NCBI RefSeq assembly: GCF_004771005.1
Contig: NZ_RQHV01000038.1
Coordinates: 62,001 to 126,000 of the forward strand
Length of the DNA: 64,000 nucleotides
DNA from: Leptospira ilyithenensis
Lineage (GTDB): Bacteria; Spirochaetota; Leptospiria; Leptospirales; Leptospiraceae
Direction: 5' to 3'
Shown here one piece after another: positions 26,537 to 36,290 of this stretch (position 1 is its first letter; every line of letters begins with the position of its first letter). The notes beneath the pieces were generated by a model. The model was given only the letters and a program-made list of their open reading frames with translations, did not search any database and had not been told where the DNA came from. The translations under genes and the position numbers were made by a program.

Positions 26537-29302
26537 ATGCCCGAGACTATTACTGAAGACAAAACGAACAAAACAGCCGATTCTGATAAACTGACAGCGC
26601 TATTCAACGAAGAAATTTATGTACGCGCCGACGCTAGTTCTGTTCCTGCTTCCAAATTCAAAATCTATGATGATATTATTGAGGCGTACAAAGCCGAAGA
26701 TAAGCTAGCAGCAGCAAAACAAAAGATAGAAGACCATTTCAAAGAACATCCGGAATCCATTTCAGCAAAATATATGCTGATGATTTTGTCGTTCATGGAA
26801 GATCCCATGGGCGATGCGAACCTAGTTAAGAATATTTTAGATTCCTTTAAGGCTCATGGAAAATGGACCATCATCGAATACATCACTGATTCTATCTTGA
26901 AGTTTGGTGATCATAGACTTGCTCTTCGTGTGAAAGCGGAAGCCCTTGACAAACTGAAAAAGAATAAAGAACTCAAAGTGGTTCTGGAAAAATTAGCAAA
27001 ACAAGACAAAAAGAATCCGGAGATCGCAAAAAAATACGCCCTCACCATTATGGAAGAGGACAGACCTAAGGCGATTTCCTATCTCAAACAGGCAGCAGAG
27101 ATCTTTGCAAAAAACAAAGATTATGCGCAAATGGAAGAGATCTGGCCGATACTCGTTACCAACAATTACGAAGATGTTTCTTTCTTCGACAAAATCGAAC
27201 GAATTTTATTATCTCAACGTGAAAAAACAAGGTTAGTCGGTCTTTTGTATCCTATCGTCGAACCATTCAAACAAATGGAAGAATGGGACAAGGTTATCTA
27301 CTTCCTTAAAAAGATCCTGGAACACGAAGCTGCTTCTCAAAAAGCAAGAAACGAACTGATCCGTTCTTATAAACAAAAATACGCAAATCACTCGTTGCTT
27401 GAAGACTTCCTCAAGATGAGTGAGCTCGGTAACAACCGTAAGCCTGTTAAGGTTTGTATCACCAACTTTGAGAGAAATATCGTATTTGATACCGACAATT
27501 ACGTAATGCACCGAAATTGGGGAGTCGGTAAGATCACTTCCATTTCCCAAACAGGCGATTCCATCTTTGTTGATTTTGCCGAAAAGAAAGAACACAAACT
27601 TTCCATTCAGATGGCGATCACTTCTCTCAAACCTTTGAAGAAAGATCATATTTGGGTGCAACATTACGAAAACAAAGCGGGAGTGATTTCGCTTTTCCAA
27701 GACAACTTGGCCGAGTTCCTGACTCAATTGTTGAAATCTTATGATAATAAGATGTTAGTTGCCGATATGAAGAACGAACTCATCGGCACTTTTCTAAAAG
27801 CGGAAGACTGGTCCAAATGGTGGGCAAAAGTAAAATCCGTTCTGAAAAAAGAAGCTAATATCGGTATGAATCCTAAAAAGAAGGATGAAGTGGTTTACCA
27901 TGAAAAGGCGATCACTCATTCCGAAACGTTGACTCAAAAATTCCAAGCAACCAGTGACGTGAACAAAAAATTGGAAATTGCAATGGAAGCCGTACGTGAT
28001 GCGGATGAAGCCAACGAAGCAGGTGAATTTTTTATCTCCCATTATGTGGATGAAGAAAATGCAAGAGATTCCGTTCGCAGACTTTCCGCTTATCTTTATT
28101 TGGAAGAAGCTGCGAAAGCCTGGCCTACGGAAGAGTTCTCCCATAAGATAAGAGAATCCGAATTGCAATCATTGATCCAGGGGCTTTCCAAAGAAGAAGC
28201 TCTCAAAATTTCCAAGTCATTGGAAAACACGGATATCAAAAAAGGATTCAAAGATTTAATCCGAGCGCATCACCCGGAATCGATCAATATTCTGATCGGC
28301 CTGTTATTCGAAGTTCCGGTAAAGGTAAACCGTTCTGTTTTCCAGAACCTTGTCTCGGATGAAAAATACGCAGAATTGAATCTATTCATTGAAACTGTTT
28401 CCAATAAGTCGAAAGAACATCCGGAAGTTTTCCTTTGGGTGGCAAAATCCATCTTATCTCATACTTGGAAGTTCGATTGGATGAATGTTTCCGAAGAAGG
28501 TTTGGTCATCCGAGTTTTCCGTATCTTGAAACCTTTGACTAAAATCGAAGACAAGGGAACCAAACTCAAAAATCAAGCAATGGATATTCTTTTCGGAAAA
28601 GACAATACTCTTTTGAAAGATATTCTGCAAAATGCGGATGATGAGTATGTTCGCAAACTTTACGCACTTTTCAGAGAAGTAACTTATGTTACCGATTTGG
28701 AAAAAGATCAATTGTTCTCTCTTATCAATGAAGTCAAACCGAACGTAGTTTGGGATGAGTATGAAGGTCAAGACGAAGTGGATGATGATCCTCTCTCCAA
28801 TCTTCCATCCGATGTGGTGCTCGTAACCCGTCAGGCATTCAACGCCAAAAAAGGAGAATTCGAACATCTTGTGAACGTAGAGATGTTGGAAAATTCCCGT
28901 GATATCGGAGAGGCGCAGGAGAAAGGGGATCTTCGGGAAAACGCGGAATACAAAGCTGCGATGGAAAAACAAGTTCAGTTGCAAGCTGCCATTAAAAAAC
29001 TGGAAGCAGAACTTAAGAGTGCCCGAATTCTGGATATTTCCGAAGTAAAATCGGAAAAAGTAGGAATTGGAAATACGGTTAAACTCAAGAACAAAAAATC
29101 AGGCGAAGTCGTCACTTATTCCATCTTAGGTGCTTGGGACGCGGATACGGAAAAGAATATCATTTCTTACCAGTCTCCTCTTGCAAAATCTTTATTTGGA
29201 AAACATGTAGGCAGCGAAGCGACTCTTGTGTTCGGGTCTACAGAAACTACTTATGAAGTTTTGGAAATCTCCCGTTATTCGCTTTCGGGACAAGAAGCAT
29301 AA
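26537..29302 (+). CDS. greA: Transcription elongation factor GreA with long N-terminal extension
   Basis: The last ~160 residues form a complete GreA: coiled-coil finger with the acidic tip GDLRENAEYKAA, which stimulates RNA cleavage in backtracked polymerase, and the C-terminal FKBP-like domain. The first ~760 residues are helical, TPR/HEAT-like, with an SH3-like strand segment around NWGVGKITSI. Large GreA proteins of this size are a feature of spirochaetes; the extension's role is unknown. The ATG at 26537 has GAGGGAG upstream. It overlaps the convergent M23 peptidase gene by 28 bases. Confidence 0.93.
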   Translation: MPETITEDKTNKTADSDKLTALFNEEIYVRADASSVPASKFKIYDDIIEAYKAEDKLAAAKQKIEDHFKEHPESISAKYMLMILSFMEDPMGDANLVKNILDSFKAHGKWTIIEYITDSILKFGDHRLALRVKAEALDKLKKNKELKVVLEKLAKQDKKNPEIAKKYALTIMEEDRPKAISYLKQAAEIFAKNKDYAQMEEIWPILVTNNYEDVSFFDKIERILLSQREKTRLVGLLYPIVEPFKQMEEWDKVIYFLKKILEHEAASQKARNELIRSYKQKYANHSLLEDFLKMSELGNNRKPVKVCITNFERNIVFDTDNYVMHRNWGVGKITSISQTGDSIFVDFAEKKEHKLSIQMAITSLKPLKKDHIWVQHYENKAGVISLFQDNLAEFLTQLLKSYDNKMLVADMKNELIGTFLKAEDWSKWWAKVKSVLKKEANIGMNPKKKDEVVYHEKAITHSETLTQKFQATSDVNKKLEIAMEAVRDADEANEAGEFFISHYVDEENARDSVRRLSAYLYLEEAAKAWPTEEFSHKIRESELQSLIQGLSKEEALKISKSLENTDIKKGFKDLIRAHHPESINILIGLLFEVPVKVNRSVFQNLVSDEKYAELNLFIETVSNKSKEHPEVFLWVAKSILSHTWKFDWMNVSEEGLVIRVFRILKPLTKIEDKGTKLKNQAMDILFGKDNTLLKDILQNADDEYVRKLYALFREVTYVTDLEKDQLFSLINEVKPNVVWDEYEGQDEVDDDPLSNLPSDVVLVTRQAFNAKKGEFEHLVNVEMLENSRDIGEAQEKGDLRENAEYKAAMEKQVQLQAAIKKLEAELKSARILDISEVKSEKVGIGNTVKLKNKKSGEVVTYSILGAWDADTEKNIISYQSPLAKSLFGKHVGSEATLVFGSTETTYEVLEISRYSLSGQEA

Positions 29303-31089
29303 ACATCGTTTTTCCAGCCTGAGGTAACGATCAGATCGGTAAAAGGCTGGGAAATATTTTCTGCAAAGTCGAAAGCCCTAACTTCCAAAAGAAGGTAGGG
29401 CTTTTCTTTGTACAGGCTTTTCGGAAGAGTCACTTTGATTGCCTTTCGATCGGGGTCGTATTCGTAGGGGTATGTTTGTCCATCTAACAAAAGATTTACT
29501 GTAGTTTTGAAGCCCGTTCCTACATCATTCAAAGCATAATATCTGTTTTCAAAACAACCGGAACGGATTTCAGGCAATTCTATATGGCGGGCAAGACTTG
29601 TCATAGGAGTGATGGAAGGTGGAGACATATCTTCCAAAACCATAAGGTAACCCAACTTGGACAGAGAGAAAGAAAAACCGTTTGCTTTTCTTTTCCCGGC
29701 AACCGAGCTGAATTTTTTAATGGAGGAATCCCAGAAGAAAAGTGAATCTTTGTTAGTTGGTGAAACCGGCAAAATCAGTTCCCCTTGTCCATCTCCTTTC
29801 CAGGTGAAATTGACTGATTCTATTTTATAAATCTTACTCTTTAAAATAAGTCCTTTGGGAATGGAAAAGGGAAGATCCGTAGCGTCTTTTTTGTCTTCGA
29901 TTTCTATTTTTCCGTTTCCTGTGGATTCGTTTTTGGAGACGTCAAAGCTGAAGTGTTTGTCGGAAGAGCTTACTTTTTTACCGAAACCGGAAGTCCCTGA
30001 AACAATGAAACCGTTAGGGGATTCGTTTTTAATTATGATCTTGATATAGGATCTGTTGGATGATGCATCCCTTAGTCCCGCCTCAAGAATCTGTCCTACT
30101 GAAGAAGGTTCCTTGTCCAGATCGAAAGAAAATCCTTCTTCTTTCCAGTCTTTGGGTTGTTCATACATATGATAAAAATAAACGGGAGGGGAAAGGGAAG
30201 ATCTATTGATATCATAGAATTGATGTTTTTTTGCGCCGTCTTCAAAAGAGAGATAGGAAAAATCCCTTCGGAAGATTTCTTTTCCGTTTAAAAATAAATC
30301 CATACCGTACACATTGTTCTTATTGCGGGAACGGATGATATCGTATCCGCTCAATCTGACTTTGACTTTTCCTGTTAAGGAAAGTTCTTTGATTTGATTT
30401 CCCATTTCATCAAACAAAAAATAGATTCCTTTTTCCGATTCTTTTGCTTCCAAAATCAAAGGTTTGGGAAGTCCGCCTCCTTCTATAAATAGGGAGCTTA
30501 TGGTAGGAGGTGTGTTGTCTTTTTGATGGAGGTCTGGGAAAAAAAGAGGATTGATGATTCCTTTTTCGGTTCTGAATTCCAAATGTAAATGGGAAATCCC
30601 CGATCCTGATTCCCCCGTTTTTCCGATCGGGTTTCCTTTTTTGGACTGAAAAAGCCCTTGGGGAAGTTTGATCTGAAAACCTTCCTTTTCTCCCATCATA
30701 AGAAGTGCTATTCTCAAATTTTCCAAATCGGAAAATCCTCCACCGAACGAATGTAAATGGGCGTATTTGGATTTGATTTTATATTTAGGGCTATAAAAAT
30801 TCAAAGAGAGCCCGTATCCCAATTTGGAATAACTGATTTCATCCACATAACCGTCGAAAGTTGCAAGAATGCTATGTCCATTGAGCCCGTAAGACTTAAA
30901 ATCGGAACCAAGGTGTAAGTTGTGATTTCTGATTTCGGCGAAAGTCCCGGTGACCGGGGAATAATAAGGAAGTGGGAAACCTACATCTTCTTTGGGGATC
31001 TCCGGGATCGGATGAGGTTCGGAACCTAGAGACAAATCCGGCTGTAAAAATAAAATTCCGGAGATAAGTAAAAACAAAATGCGAATCAT
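29275..31089 (-). CDS. M23-family (LytM) peptidase
   Basis: A secreted 604-residue protein. The start at 31089 gives MIRILFLLISG-type signal peptide; the frame is open upstream to 31281 but that part overlaps the next gene's promoter. The M23 domain occupies about residues 30-200. Zinc ligands are HLGSD (HxxxD) and HLHLEF (HxH). After it come beta-sandwich segments of no known family. Typical M23 substrates are peptidoglycan crosslinks; some are inactive, but the metal motifs here look complete. Convergent with greA. Confidence 0.85.
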   Translation of the reverse strand: MIRILFLLISGILFLQPDLSLGSEPHPIPEIPKEDVGFPLPYYSPVTGTFAEIRNHNLHLGSDFKSYGLNGHSILATFDGYVDEISYSKLGYGLSLNFYSPKYKIKSKYAHLHSFGGGFSDLENLRIALLMMGEKEGFQIKLPQGLFQSKKGNPIGKTGESGSGISHLHLEFRTEKGIINPLFFPDLHQKDNTPPTISSLFIEGGGLPKPLILEAKESEKGIYFLFDEMGNQIKELSLTGKVKVRLSGYDIIRSRNKNNVYGMDLFLNGKEIFRRDFSYLSFEDGAKKHQFYDINRSSLSPPVYFYHMYEQPKDWKEEGFSFDLDKEPSSVGQILEAGLRDASSNRSYIKIIIKNESPNGFIVSGTSGFGKKVSSSDKHFSFDVSKNESTGNGKIEIEDKKDATDLPFSIPKGLILKSKIYKIESVNFTWKGDGQGELILPVSPTNKDSLFFWDSSIKKFSSVAGKRKANGFSFSLSKLGYLMVLEDMSPPSITPMTSLARHIELPEIRSGCFENRYYALNDVGTGFKTTVNLLLDGQTYPYEYDPDRKAIKVTLPKSLYKEKPYLLLEVRAFDFAENISQPFTDLIVTSGWKNDVYASCPESE

Positions 31090-31247
31090 AGAAGGGCTCT
31101 CCGCAGAATGCGGAAATACTATGGTTCTCGCAAGGAAAAAGAAGAAATCCTGTCTCAAGCATTCACAAAATTCGATTCCATTCCCAAAACCTTTGACAGA
31201 AAAAGAAACTGACCTAAAATGGTAGGGGGTTCTCCTTAAATTTGAAT

Positions 31248-31802
31248 ATGATGCGATTTTTCCCATTCTTTCTTTTGGCACTGATGATTCCCTTAGTGAT
31301 GGGCTGTGCTACGGAACCGGGAAGACCGCCAAAGATTGACGGAGTTCCCATACCAGATATAAAACGAACTCTTTACATCCAAAACGTCAGAAACAATACA
31401 TATTCGGCAGGCACTCACACCCGTTTGACACAGATGATTGTCGAAGAGATAGACCGCAGAGGAAGATTTCTTGGAACCAGAGACAAATCCAAGGCAACTT
31501 ATCGGCTTTATTCTGAAATCGTCCACTACCAGGCAGTAGGGGATTTGATGGATCTAGCCGACCAGCAGATTACCACGGAGCTATTTGTAGTCACAAGAAT
31601 TGAGCTTGTAGAGGCTGAGTCCGGTCGGAAATTACCTATGGAAAGAAATGAAATTCCGGGTAGAGCGTTTTATTCTACTCAGATCGGATACAGGGAATCG
31701 GAAGTGGAAGCCCAGAATCGGCTCCTTAGAGTCATGGCTTTGCGGATTGCTGAGGAAGCGGAAAGGTCCTGGTACTATTCACTTTCCGGAAAAATCAATT
31801 GA
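31248..31802 (+). CDS. LptE-like LPS-assembly lipoprotein
   Basis: A 184-residue lipoprotein. The signal peptide ends in PLVMGC, a clear lipobox. The mature part starts with strand TLYIQNVRNNT, then LTQMIVEEIDRRGRF and a Y-rich strand, the fold pattern of LptE, which plugs LptD in the outer membrane. This assignment is from pattern only. Two adjacent ATGs (31248, 31251) and an upstream TTG at 31242 are possible starts. It is followed by the Fur-family gene. Confidence 0.65.
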   Translation: MMRFFPFFLLALMIPLVMGCATEPGRPPKIDGVPIPDIKRTLYIQNVRNNTYSAGTHTRLTQMIVEEIDRRGRFLGTRDKSKATYRLYSEIVHYQAVGDLMDLADQQITTELFVVTRIELVEAESGRKLPMERNEIPGRAFYSTQIGYRESEVEAQNRLLRVMALRIAEEAERSWYYSLSGKIN

Positions 31803-31829
31803 TATTTACTATAAGTAGGGAGAACGACA

Positions 31830-32297
31830 TTGTCTGAGGAAGAATCGCTTACAGAAGACACAATGAAAGAAATGCAGGCCTTCGAAGAATATTTGAAGGA
31901 GAAGGGTTTAAAAATTACGAACCAACGTTTGCTCGTTGCTCAGAAGATTTTTTCATCGCATAATCATTTTACCGCGGAAGGTCTTTTGGATGAACTAAAG
32001 GACAATCGGGATCGCATTTCCAAAGCAACTATCTACCGAATCCTTTCCATTATGGTGGAAGCAGGCCTTTTGGAAGAGCATGATTTCGGGAAAGATTACA
32101 AATATTACGAACATATCATCGGGCATGCGCATCACGATCATATCATCTGCATCCAATGCGGAAAGATCGTAGAGTTTGTGGATGATCGAATTGAAGAATT
32201 GCAAACCAACGCTGCCAAACAAAACGGATTTGTCATCACCGGCCATAGTTTGAATATTTTCGGAATTTGCGAAGCTTGCCAAAATAAAAAGAAATAG
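31830..32297 (+). CDS. Fur-family metalloregulator (PerR/Fur-like)
   Basis: A 155-residue repressor. The N-terminal winged helix (about residues 15-90) includes [13 protein letters not shown] and [12 protein letters not shown]. Metal-site residues follow in [16 protein letters not shown] structural zinc site is supplied by CIQC and CEAC. I start at TTG 31830, seven bases after AGGGAG; an ATG at 31863 is also in frame. Whether it senses iron, peroxide or zinc cannot be told. It overlaps the tgt start by one base (TAGTG). Confidence 0.9.
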   Translation: MSEEESLTEDTMKEMQAFEEYLKEKGLKITNQRLLVAQKIFSSHNHFTAEGLLDELKDNRDRISKATIYRILSIMVEAGLLEEHDFGKDYKYYEHIIGHAHHDHIICIQCGKIVEFVDDRIEELQTNAAKQNGFVITGHSLNIFGICEACQNKKK

Positions 32298-33412
32298 TGC
32301 CTCTTTCCTTCATTCAAACTTCTAAAGACCCGAACTCCTTCGCGCGCGGAGGAATTCTCAGTTTGGGTGACATAGAAGTGGAAACCCCTGTGTTTATGCC
32401 GGTAGGCACCAGGGGATCTGTCAAAGCACTCTCCTCCGAAGATATATTAGAACTTGGTTATAAATTAATTCTCGGAAATACTTATCATCTCTATTTGAAA
32501 CCAGGCAAAGAGGTAATGGAAACCTTTGGCGGTTTAAAAAATTTTATGGCTTATCCGAACGCCTTGCTCACCGATTCGGGCGGATTTCAGGTATTCAGTC
32601 TTTCCGGTTTATTCAAATTCGAGGAAGACGGGGTAAGGTTTCAATCTCATATCGACGGAAGTCATCATAAATTCACGCCTGAGTCTGTGATCGATATGCA
32701 AAGAGCGATCGGATCCGATATTATGATGGTACTCGACGATTGTGCACCTTATGGAAGTTCGACGGAAAGATTGAAAGAATCCTTGGAACGCACTCATCGT
32801 TGGGCAAAACAATCCGTTGCCTATTGGCAAAACAATCCGAACAACCAAAATTTATTCTGCATCGTGCAAGGTGGTGTGAATGAGGCACTTCGCCTAGAAA
32901 GCTTACAAACATTGCAAAATATGGACTTTCCAGGGATTGCACTAGGCGGGCTTTCCGTCGGAGAACCGAGAGAAGAGTATGTAAGGATACTGGAAGCCCT
33001 ATCTCCTCATCTGGATACCAAAAGACCCCGCTATCTTATGGGTGTAGGGACGGTAGTGGACATCTTGGACGGAGTTAAGAATGGGATTGATATGTTTGAT
33101 TGCGTTTTGCCCACAAGAAATGCTCGAAATGGCCAGGTTTTTACCTCAAAAGGTAAGATCAATTTGAGAAACGAATCTCACAGACTCTCCACGGAGCCGA
33201 TAGATCCCCTCTGCGAATGTAAGGTATGCAAGACCTATAGTTTAGGCTACCTAAGGCATCTTCACAAGGTGAAGGAAATCTTGGCTTTCACACTCTCCAC
33301 CTATCACAACTTATATTTTATGAAACAATTCATGGACAATCTTCGGAAATCCATTGAAAAAGGAGAGTTTCAAACTTATTACGACCATTGGAAAAAATTA
33401 TTTACTCCCTAA
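32297..33412 (+). CDS. tgt: Queuine tRNA-ribosyltransferase
   Basis: Exchanges guanine for preQ1 at the wobble base of GUN-anticodon tRNAs. Signatures: [23 protein letters not shown] and the nucleophile Asp in [15 protein letters not shown]. The zinc site is CECKVC followed by a His in LRHLHK. A GTG start overlaps the Fur-family stop. Length, 371 residues, is normal. A possible operon with the Fur-family gene is seen from the overlap. Confidence 0.97.
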   Translation: MPLSFIQTSKDPNSFARGGILSLGDIEVETPVFMPVGTRGSVKALSSEDILELGYKLILGNTYHLYLKPGKEVMETFGGLKNFMAYPNALLTDSGGFQVFSLSGLFKFEEDGVRFQSHIDGSHHKFTPESVIDMQRAIGSDIMMVLDDCAPYGSSTERLKESLERTHRWAKQSVAYWQNNPNNQNLFCIVQGGVNEALRLESLQTLQNMDFPGIALGGLSVGEPREEYVRILEALSPHLDTKRPRYLMGVGTVVDILDGVKNGIDMFDCVLPTRNARNGQVFTSKGKINLRNESHRLSTEPIDPLCECKVCKTYSLGYLRHLHKVKEILAFTLSTYHNLYFMKQFMDNLRKSIEKGEFQTYYDHWKKLFTP

Positions 33413-33505
33413 AATTATTAGGTTGACGTATCTGATTTTTTTTCATGCAATTGTACCGTCATTTCTACATTGATTGTAGCTTCACTGAGGAGTCTCTAGA
33501 CACAC

Positions 33506-33841
33506 ATGGAAATCACTAGAAGGGAAAAAGATAAAATCGTAATCCTCGACATTAACGGGGAAATCGACCTTTACAACGCGCCAGAAATCAAGGATGTGAT
33601 AGCAAAATTGATTGAAGAGCAAAAATACTGCATCGTTATTAACCTAGAGAAAGTTTCTTACATCGATTCTTCTGGAATCGGAGCTTTGATTTCAAGTTTA
33701 TCCAACTTGAAAAAGTACCAAGGTGGATTGAAAATCATCAATGTTGCAGGTTCTGTTCGTAAAGTTTTCGAGTTAACTAAACTGACCTCTTTCTTCGAAA
33801 TCTTCGATAGCGAAGACGAAGCCACAGCTGCATTTAAATAG
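33506..33841 (+). CDS. STAS-domain anti-sigma factor antagonist
   Basis: A 111-residue single STAS domain like SpoIIAA/RsbV. The phosphorylatable serine is in YIDSSGIGAL. DLYNAPEIKD and INLEKVSYID are the family's conserved strand-helix pattern. It should bind a switch kinase such as the RsbW-like protein at 3523-3957, but that pairing is inference; many STAS proteins occur in Leptospira. The next gene, a lipoprotein, follows with its own AAGGAG site. Confidence 0.92.
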   Translation: MEITRREKDKIVILDINGEIDLYNAPEIKDVIAKLIEEQKYCIVINLEKVSYIDSSGIGALISSLSNLKKYQGGLKIINVAGSVRKVFELTKLTSFFEIFDSEDEATAAFK

Positions 33842-33899
33842 AAAAGGAAGCAATTTGCTTTCTTTTCTATCAAAATTCCCAAGAATTAAGGAGTCCCAA

Positions 33900-35351
33900 A
33901 TGGTGCAAAAGGAAAAGACGATAGTCTTTCTTTTGGCGGTGCTATTTTCTCTACCCGGTTTTATCAACTGCGGTCAGGAATTGCCTCTAAAAGAACTAGC
34001 CCTTGCCAAAGAGCAAGTGAGTCGTGCAGAAAATTTACAGGCCGAAAGTTATGCTCCGGAAGAATTTGCGGAAGCAAAAAGAAGTTTGAATGCTGCAAAT
34101 GATTTTGCTGCGGAAGAGAAAGCTTCCGATTCCAAAAAGAATGCCGATTATGCAATTTCAAAAGCATATGATGCTTTGGAAAAAACGCTTCCGAAACTAG
34201 TAGCTAAGACCCGTGAAGAAGCAGTAACTCTGATTGATGCTGCCGATGAAGCGAACGCTGCCGAATATTCTTCGGAAGAATTTAAAAAGGCAAATGCTCT
34301 GAAAGAAGAAGGGGATGCAAAATTGGCTTCTGCCGATTCCTCTCTAGCTTCTTATTTGAGAGAAGAAAAAGACGGATCCAGCAAAGAAACAAAACGTACT
34401 CTCGCTTTGAGTGAATACGAAGCGTCTTATAATCTATTCAAAGATGCAAAACAAGCTGGCTCAGATGCTAAAGTGGTTGCTCTTGAAAAATCGGATGTAC
34501 TCAAACAATCTGCCGAAGAGATCGAATCCAATTTGGACAAAGCTTCCAAGTATACAAACGGAACCAATCCTGCCGTCGAAGAAGAGAAAGCAAGAGTTGC
34601 ATCTGCATTGGAAGATATCGACGCGGGAAAATTGAAATCCGCTGACGAAAAAATCAAAACTTCAAAAGCAGCATCGTCTGCGTTACTCGCAGGTGTTGTG
34701 AAAGACCATGCCAAAGCAAGAAACAGCCAGGCACGCGATGTTGTTGAAGATGCAAATTCCCGTTTTTCAGAGTTAAACTCCGATAGTTTGATCAAGTCTT
34801 CTCAATCCAAAGATGCTTACGGAAGCGCGCAAGAAAACTTGGGTGCTGCCAATGAATCCTTGAGAGCCTCTTCCACTTTGTTGGAACAGGAAAAATACGA
34901 AGATTCCATCGGACAATCGGAAGAAGCCATTCGTTTGGCTGAAATTTCCATCGACCAAGTGGCAAATTTAAAATCTCCCAAAACGAATCTTGCAGACAAA
35001 GGTAAAGATCGCGGAACAAGCGTTAAAACCGATGGAGATTCTGAAACTGCAACAAAAACTACCGATTCTACCAAATCAACATCTGAAAATGAAGGGGATG
35101 AAACTGGTGCAGGTTCCGGTATTATTTCTTTAGGGAAAGGTTGGAAACAATACACAGTGGAAAAACGTGTCCCTGCTGATTGTCTTTGGAGAATTGCGAA
35201 AAACAAAGAAATCTATAATGACTCAAAACTTTGGCCACGAATTTTCCAAGCAAACAAAGGAAAGATCAAAAACAAAGATTTGATCTTCCCGAAACAAAAA
35301 ATAAACATTCCTCCGAAAGAAGGAAAACTGGGAAAACCACCTAAGAAATAG
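33900..35351 (+). CDS. Coiled-coil lipoprotein with C-terminal LysM domain
   Basis: A 483-residue lipoprotein. The ATG at 33900 follows AAGGAG; the signal peptide ends in PGFINC. Residues about 25-350 are Ala/Glu/Lys-rich helix, built of repeats such as YAPEEFAEAKRSLNAA and YSSEEFKKANALKEEG. A Thr/Ser-rich linker follows, then a LysM-like domain, with YTVEKRVPADCLWRIAKN and WPRIFQANKGKIKN near the end. Probably tethers the outer membrane to peptidoglycan; this is inferred from the architecture. A terminator lies after the stop. Confidence 0.8.
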   Translation: MVQKEKTIVFLLAVLFSLPGFINCGQELPLKELALAKEQVSRAENLQAESYAPEEFAEAKRSLNAANDFAAEEKASDSKKNADYAISKAYDALEKTLPKLVAKTREEAVTLIDAADEANAAEYSSEEFKKANALKEEGDAKLASADSSLASYLREEKDGSSKETKRTLALSEYEASYNLFKDAKQAGSDAKVVALEKSDVLKQSAEEIESNLDKASKYTNGTNPAVEEEKARVASALEDIDAGKLKSADEKIKTSKAASSALLAGVVKDHAKARNSQARDVVEDANSRFSELNSDSLIKSSQSKDAYGSAQENLGAANESLRASSTLLEQEKYEDSIGQSEEAIRLAEISIDQVANLKSPKTNLADKGKDRGTSVKTDGDSETATKTTDSTKSTSENEGDETGAGSGIISLGKGWKQYTVEKRVPADCLWRIAKNKEIYNDSKLWPRIFQANKGKIKNKDLIFPKQKINIPPKEGKLGKPPKK

Positions 35352-35375
35352 GTCTTTTGTTTTTTGAAAGAAAGG

Positions 35376-35405
35376 AAAAGCTGTCGTTAAGGCAGCTTTT
35401 TTTTT
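35376..35405 (+). terminator. Rho-independent terminator
   Basis: AAAAGCTG pairs with CAGCTTTT, loop nine bases, followed by a T run to 35405. It lies between the LysM lipoprotein and nadC. Confidence 0.82.
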
Positions 35406-35423
35406 GCCTTTTTAGAAGGTGAT

Positions 35424-36290
35424 ATGACGCACAGAGGCTATACAGAACCGGTTGTTTCGGTAGAACCGGATGATTTTTCTTCCCTTGTAGATCTTGCCTG
35501 GGAAGAGGATCTTCCTTCGGGAGATATTACTACGGACTCTTTGTTTCGCAATTCGGAAAAAACGAAAGCCATCTTACTTGCCAAAGATGCAGGAATTCTC
35601 TGCGGAACAGATGTAATCGCTTGCCTTCTAAAAAAAACAAATCATACAATCCAATACTCCCCTTTTTTGAAAGACGGTGCCCGCTTGGGGAAAGGAAGTA
35701 AGATCGGAGAGCTTTACGGTAATCTTTCCTCCATTTTAAAAACGGAAAGGATTTTATTGAACTTTATTCAATACCTTTCCGGAATAGCAACTAATGCAGA
35801 TTTGGTTGTGAACAAATATCCGAATTTGGTGATCTTGGATACTAGGAAAACTTTGCCCGGTTATCGAAAATTAGCAAAATACGCGGTTCACACCGGAGGA
35901 GGTTGGAATCATAGAATCAATCTTTCCGATATGGCAATGTTAAAAGACAATCATATTGCCAAGGCCGGCTCCATAGAAACTGCAGTTTCTTTAATTCGAA
36001 ACCAGCGCCCTAATCATCGCATCGAATTGGAAATTGATCATTTAACACAGCTTAACGAGGCTATTAAGGCAATGCCTGATATCATCCTGTTGGATAATTT
36101 TTCCGATGAAGATACGAAAACCGCGATCTCTCTATTGAAAAAAGAGGCTCCGCAAATTTTGATAGAATGTTCGGGAGGAATCACTCCTGAAAAACTGGAA
36201 TTCCTTTCCTCTTTCGAAGGGATAGGAGTGAGTATGGGTTATCTCACTCATACGGTCCGCTTTCTGGATATCAGCCTGGAGATTGAGTAA
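35424..36290 (+). CDS. nadC: Nicotinate-nucleotide pyrophosphorylase (carboxylating)
   Basis: Quinolinate phosphoribosyltransferase of de novo NAD synthesis. The catalytic signature TRKTLPGYRKLAKYAV is followed by HTGGGWNHRINL, the phosphate-binding SGGI...T and the C-terminal HTV. Length is 288 residues. The stop overlaps the rel start (TAATG) by one base, so the two are cotranscribed. No nadA or nadB is in the window. Confidence 0.96.
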   Translation: MTHRGYTEPVVSVEPDDFSSLVDLAWEEDLPSGDITTDSLFRNSEKTKAILLAKDAGILCGTDVIACLLKKTNHTIQYSPFLKDGARLGKGSKIGELYGNLSSILKTERILLNFIQYLSGIATNADLVVNKYPNLVILDTRKTLPGYRKLAKYAVHTGGGWNHRINLSDMAMLKDNHIAKAGSIETAVSLIRNQRPNHRIELEIDHLTQLNEAIKAMPDIILLDNFSDEDTKTAISLLKKEAPQILIECSGGITPEKLEFLSSFEGIGVSMGYLTHTVRFLDISLEIE

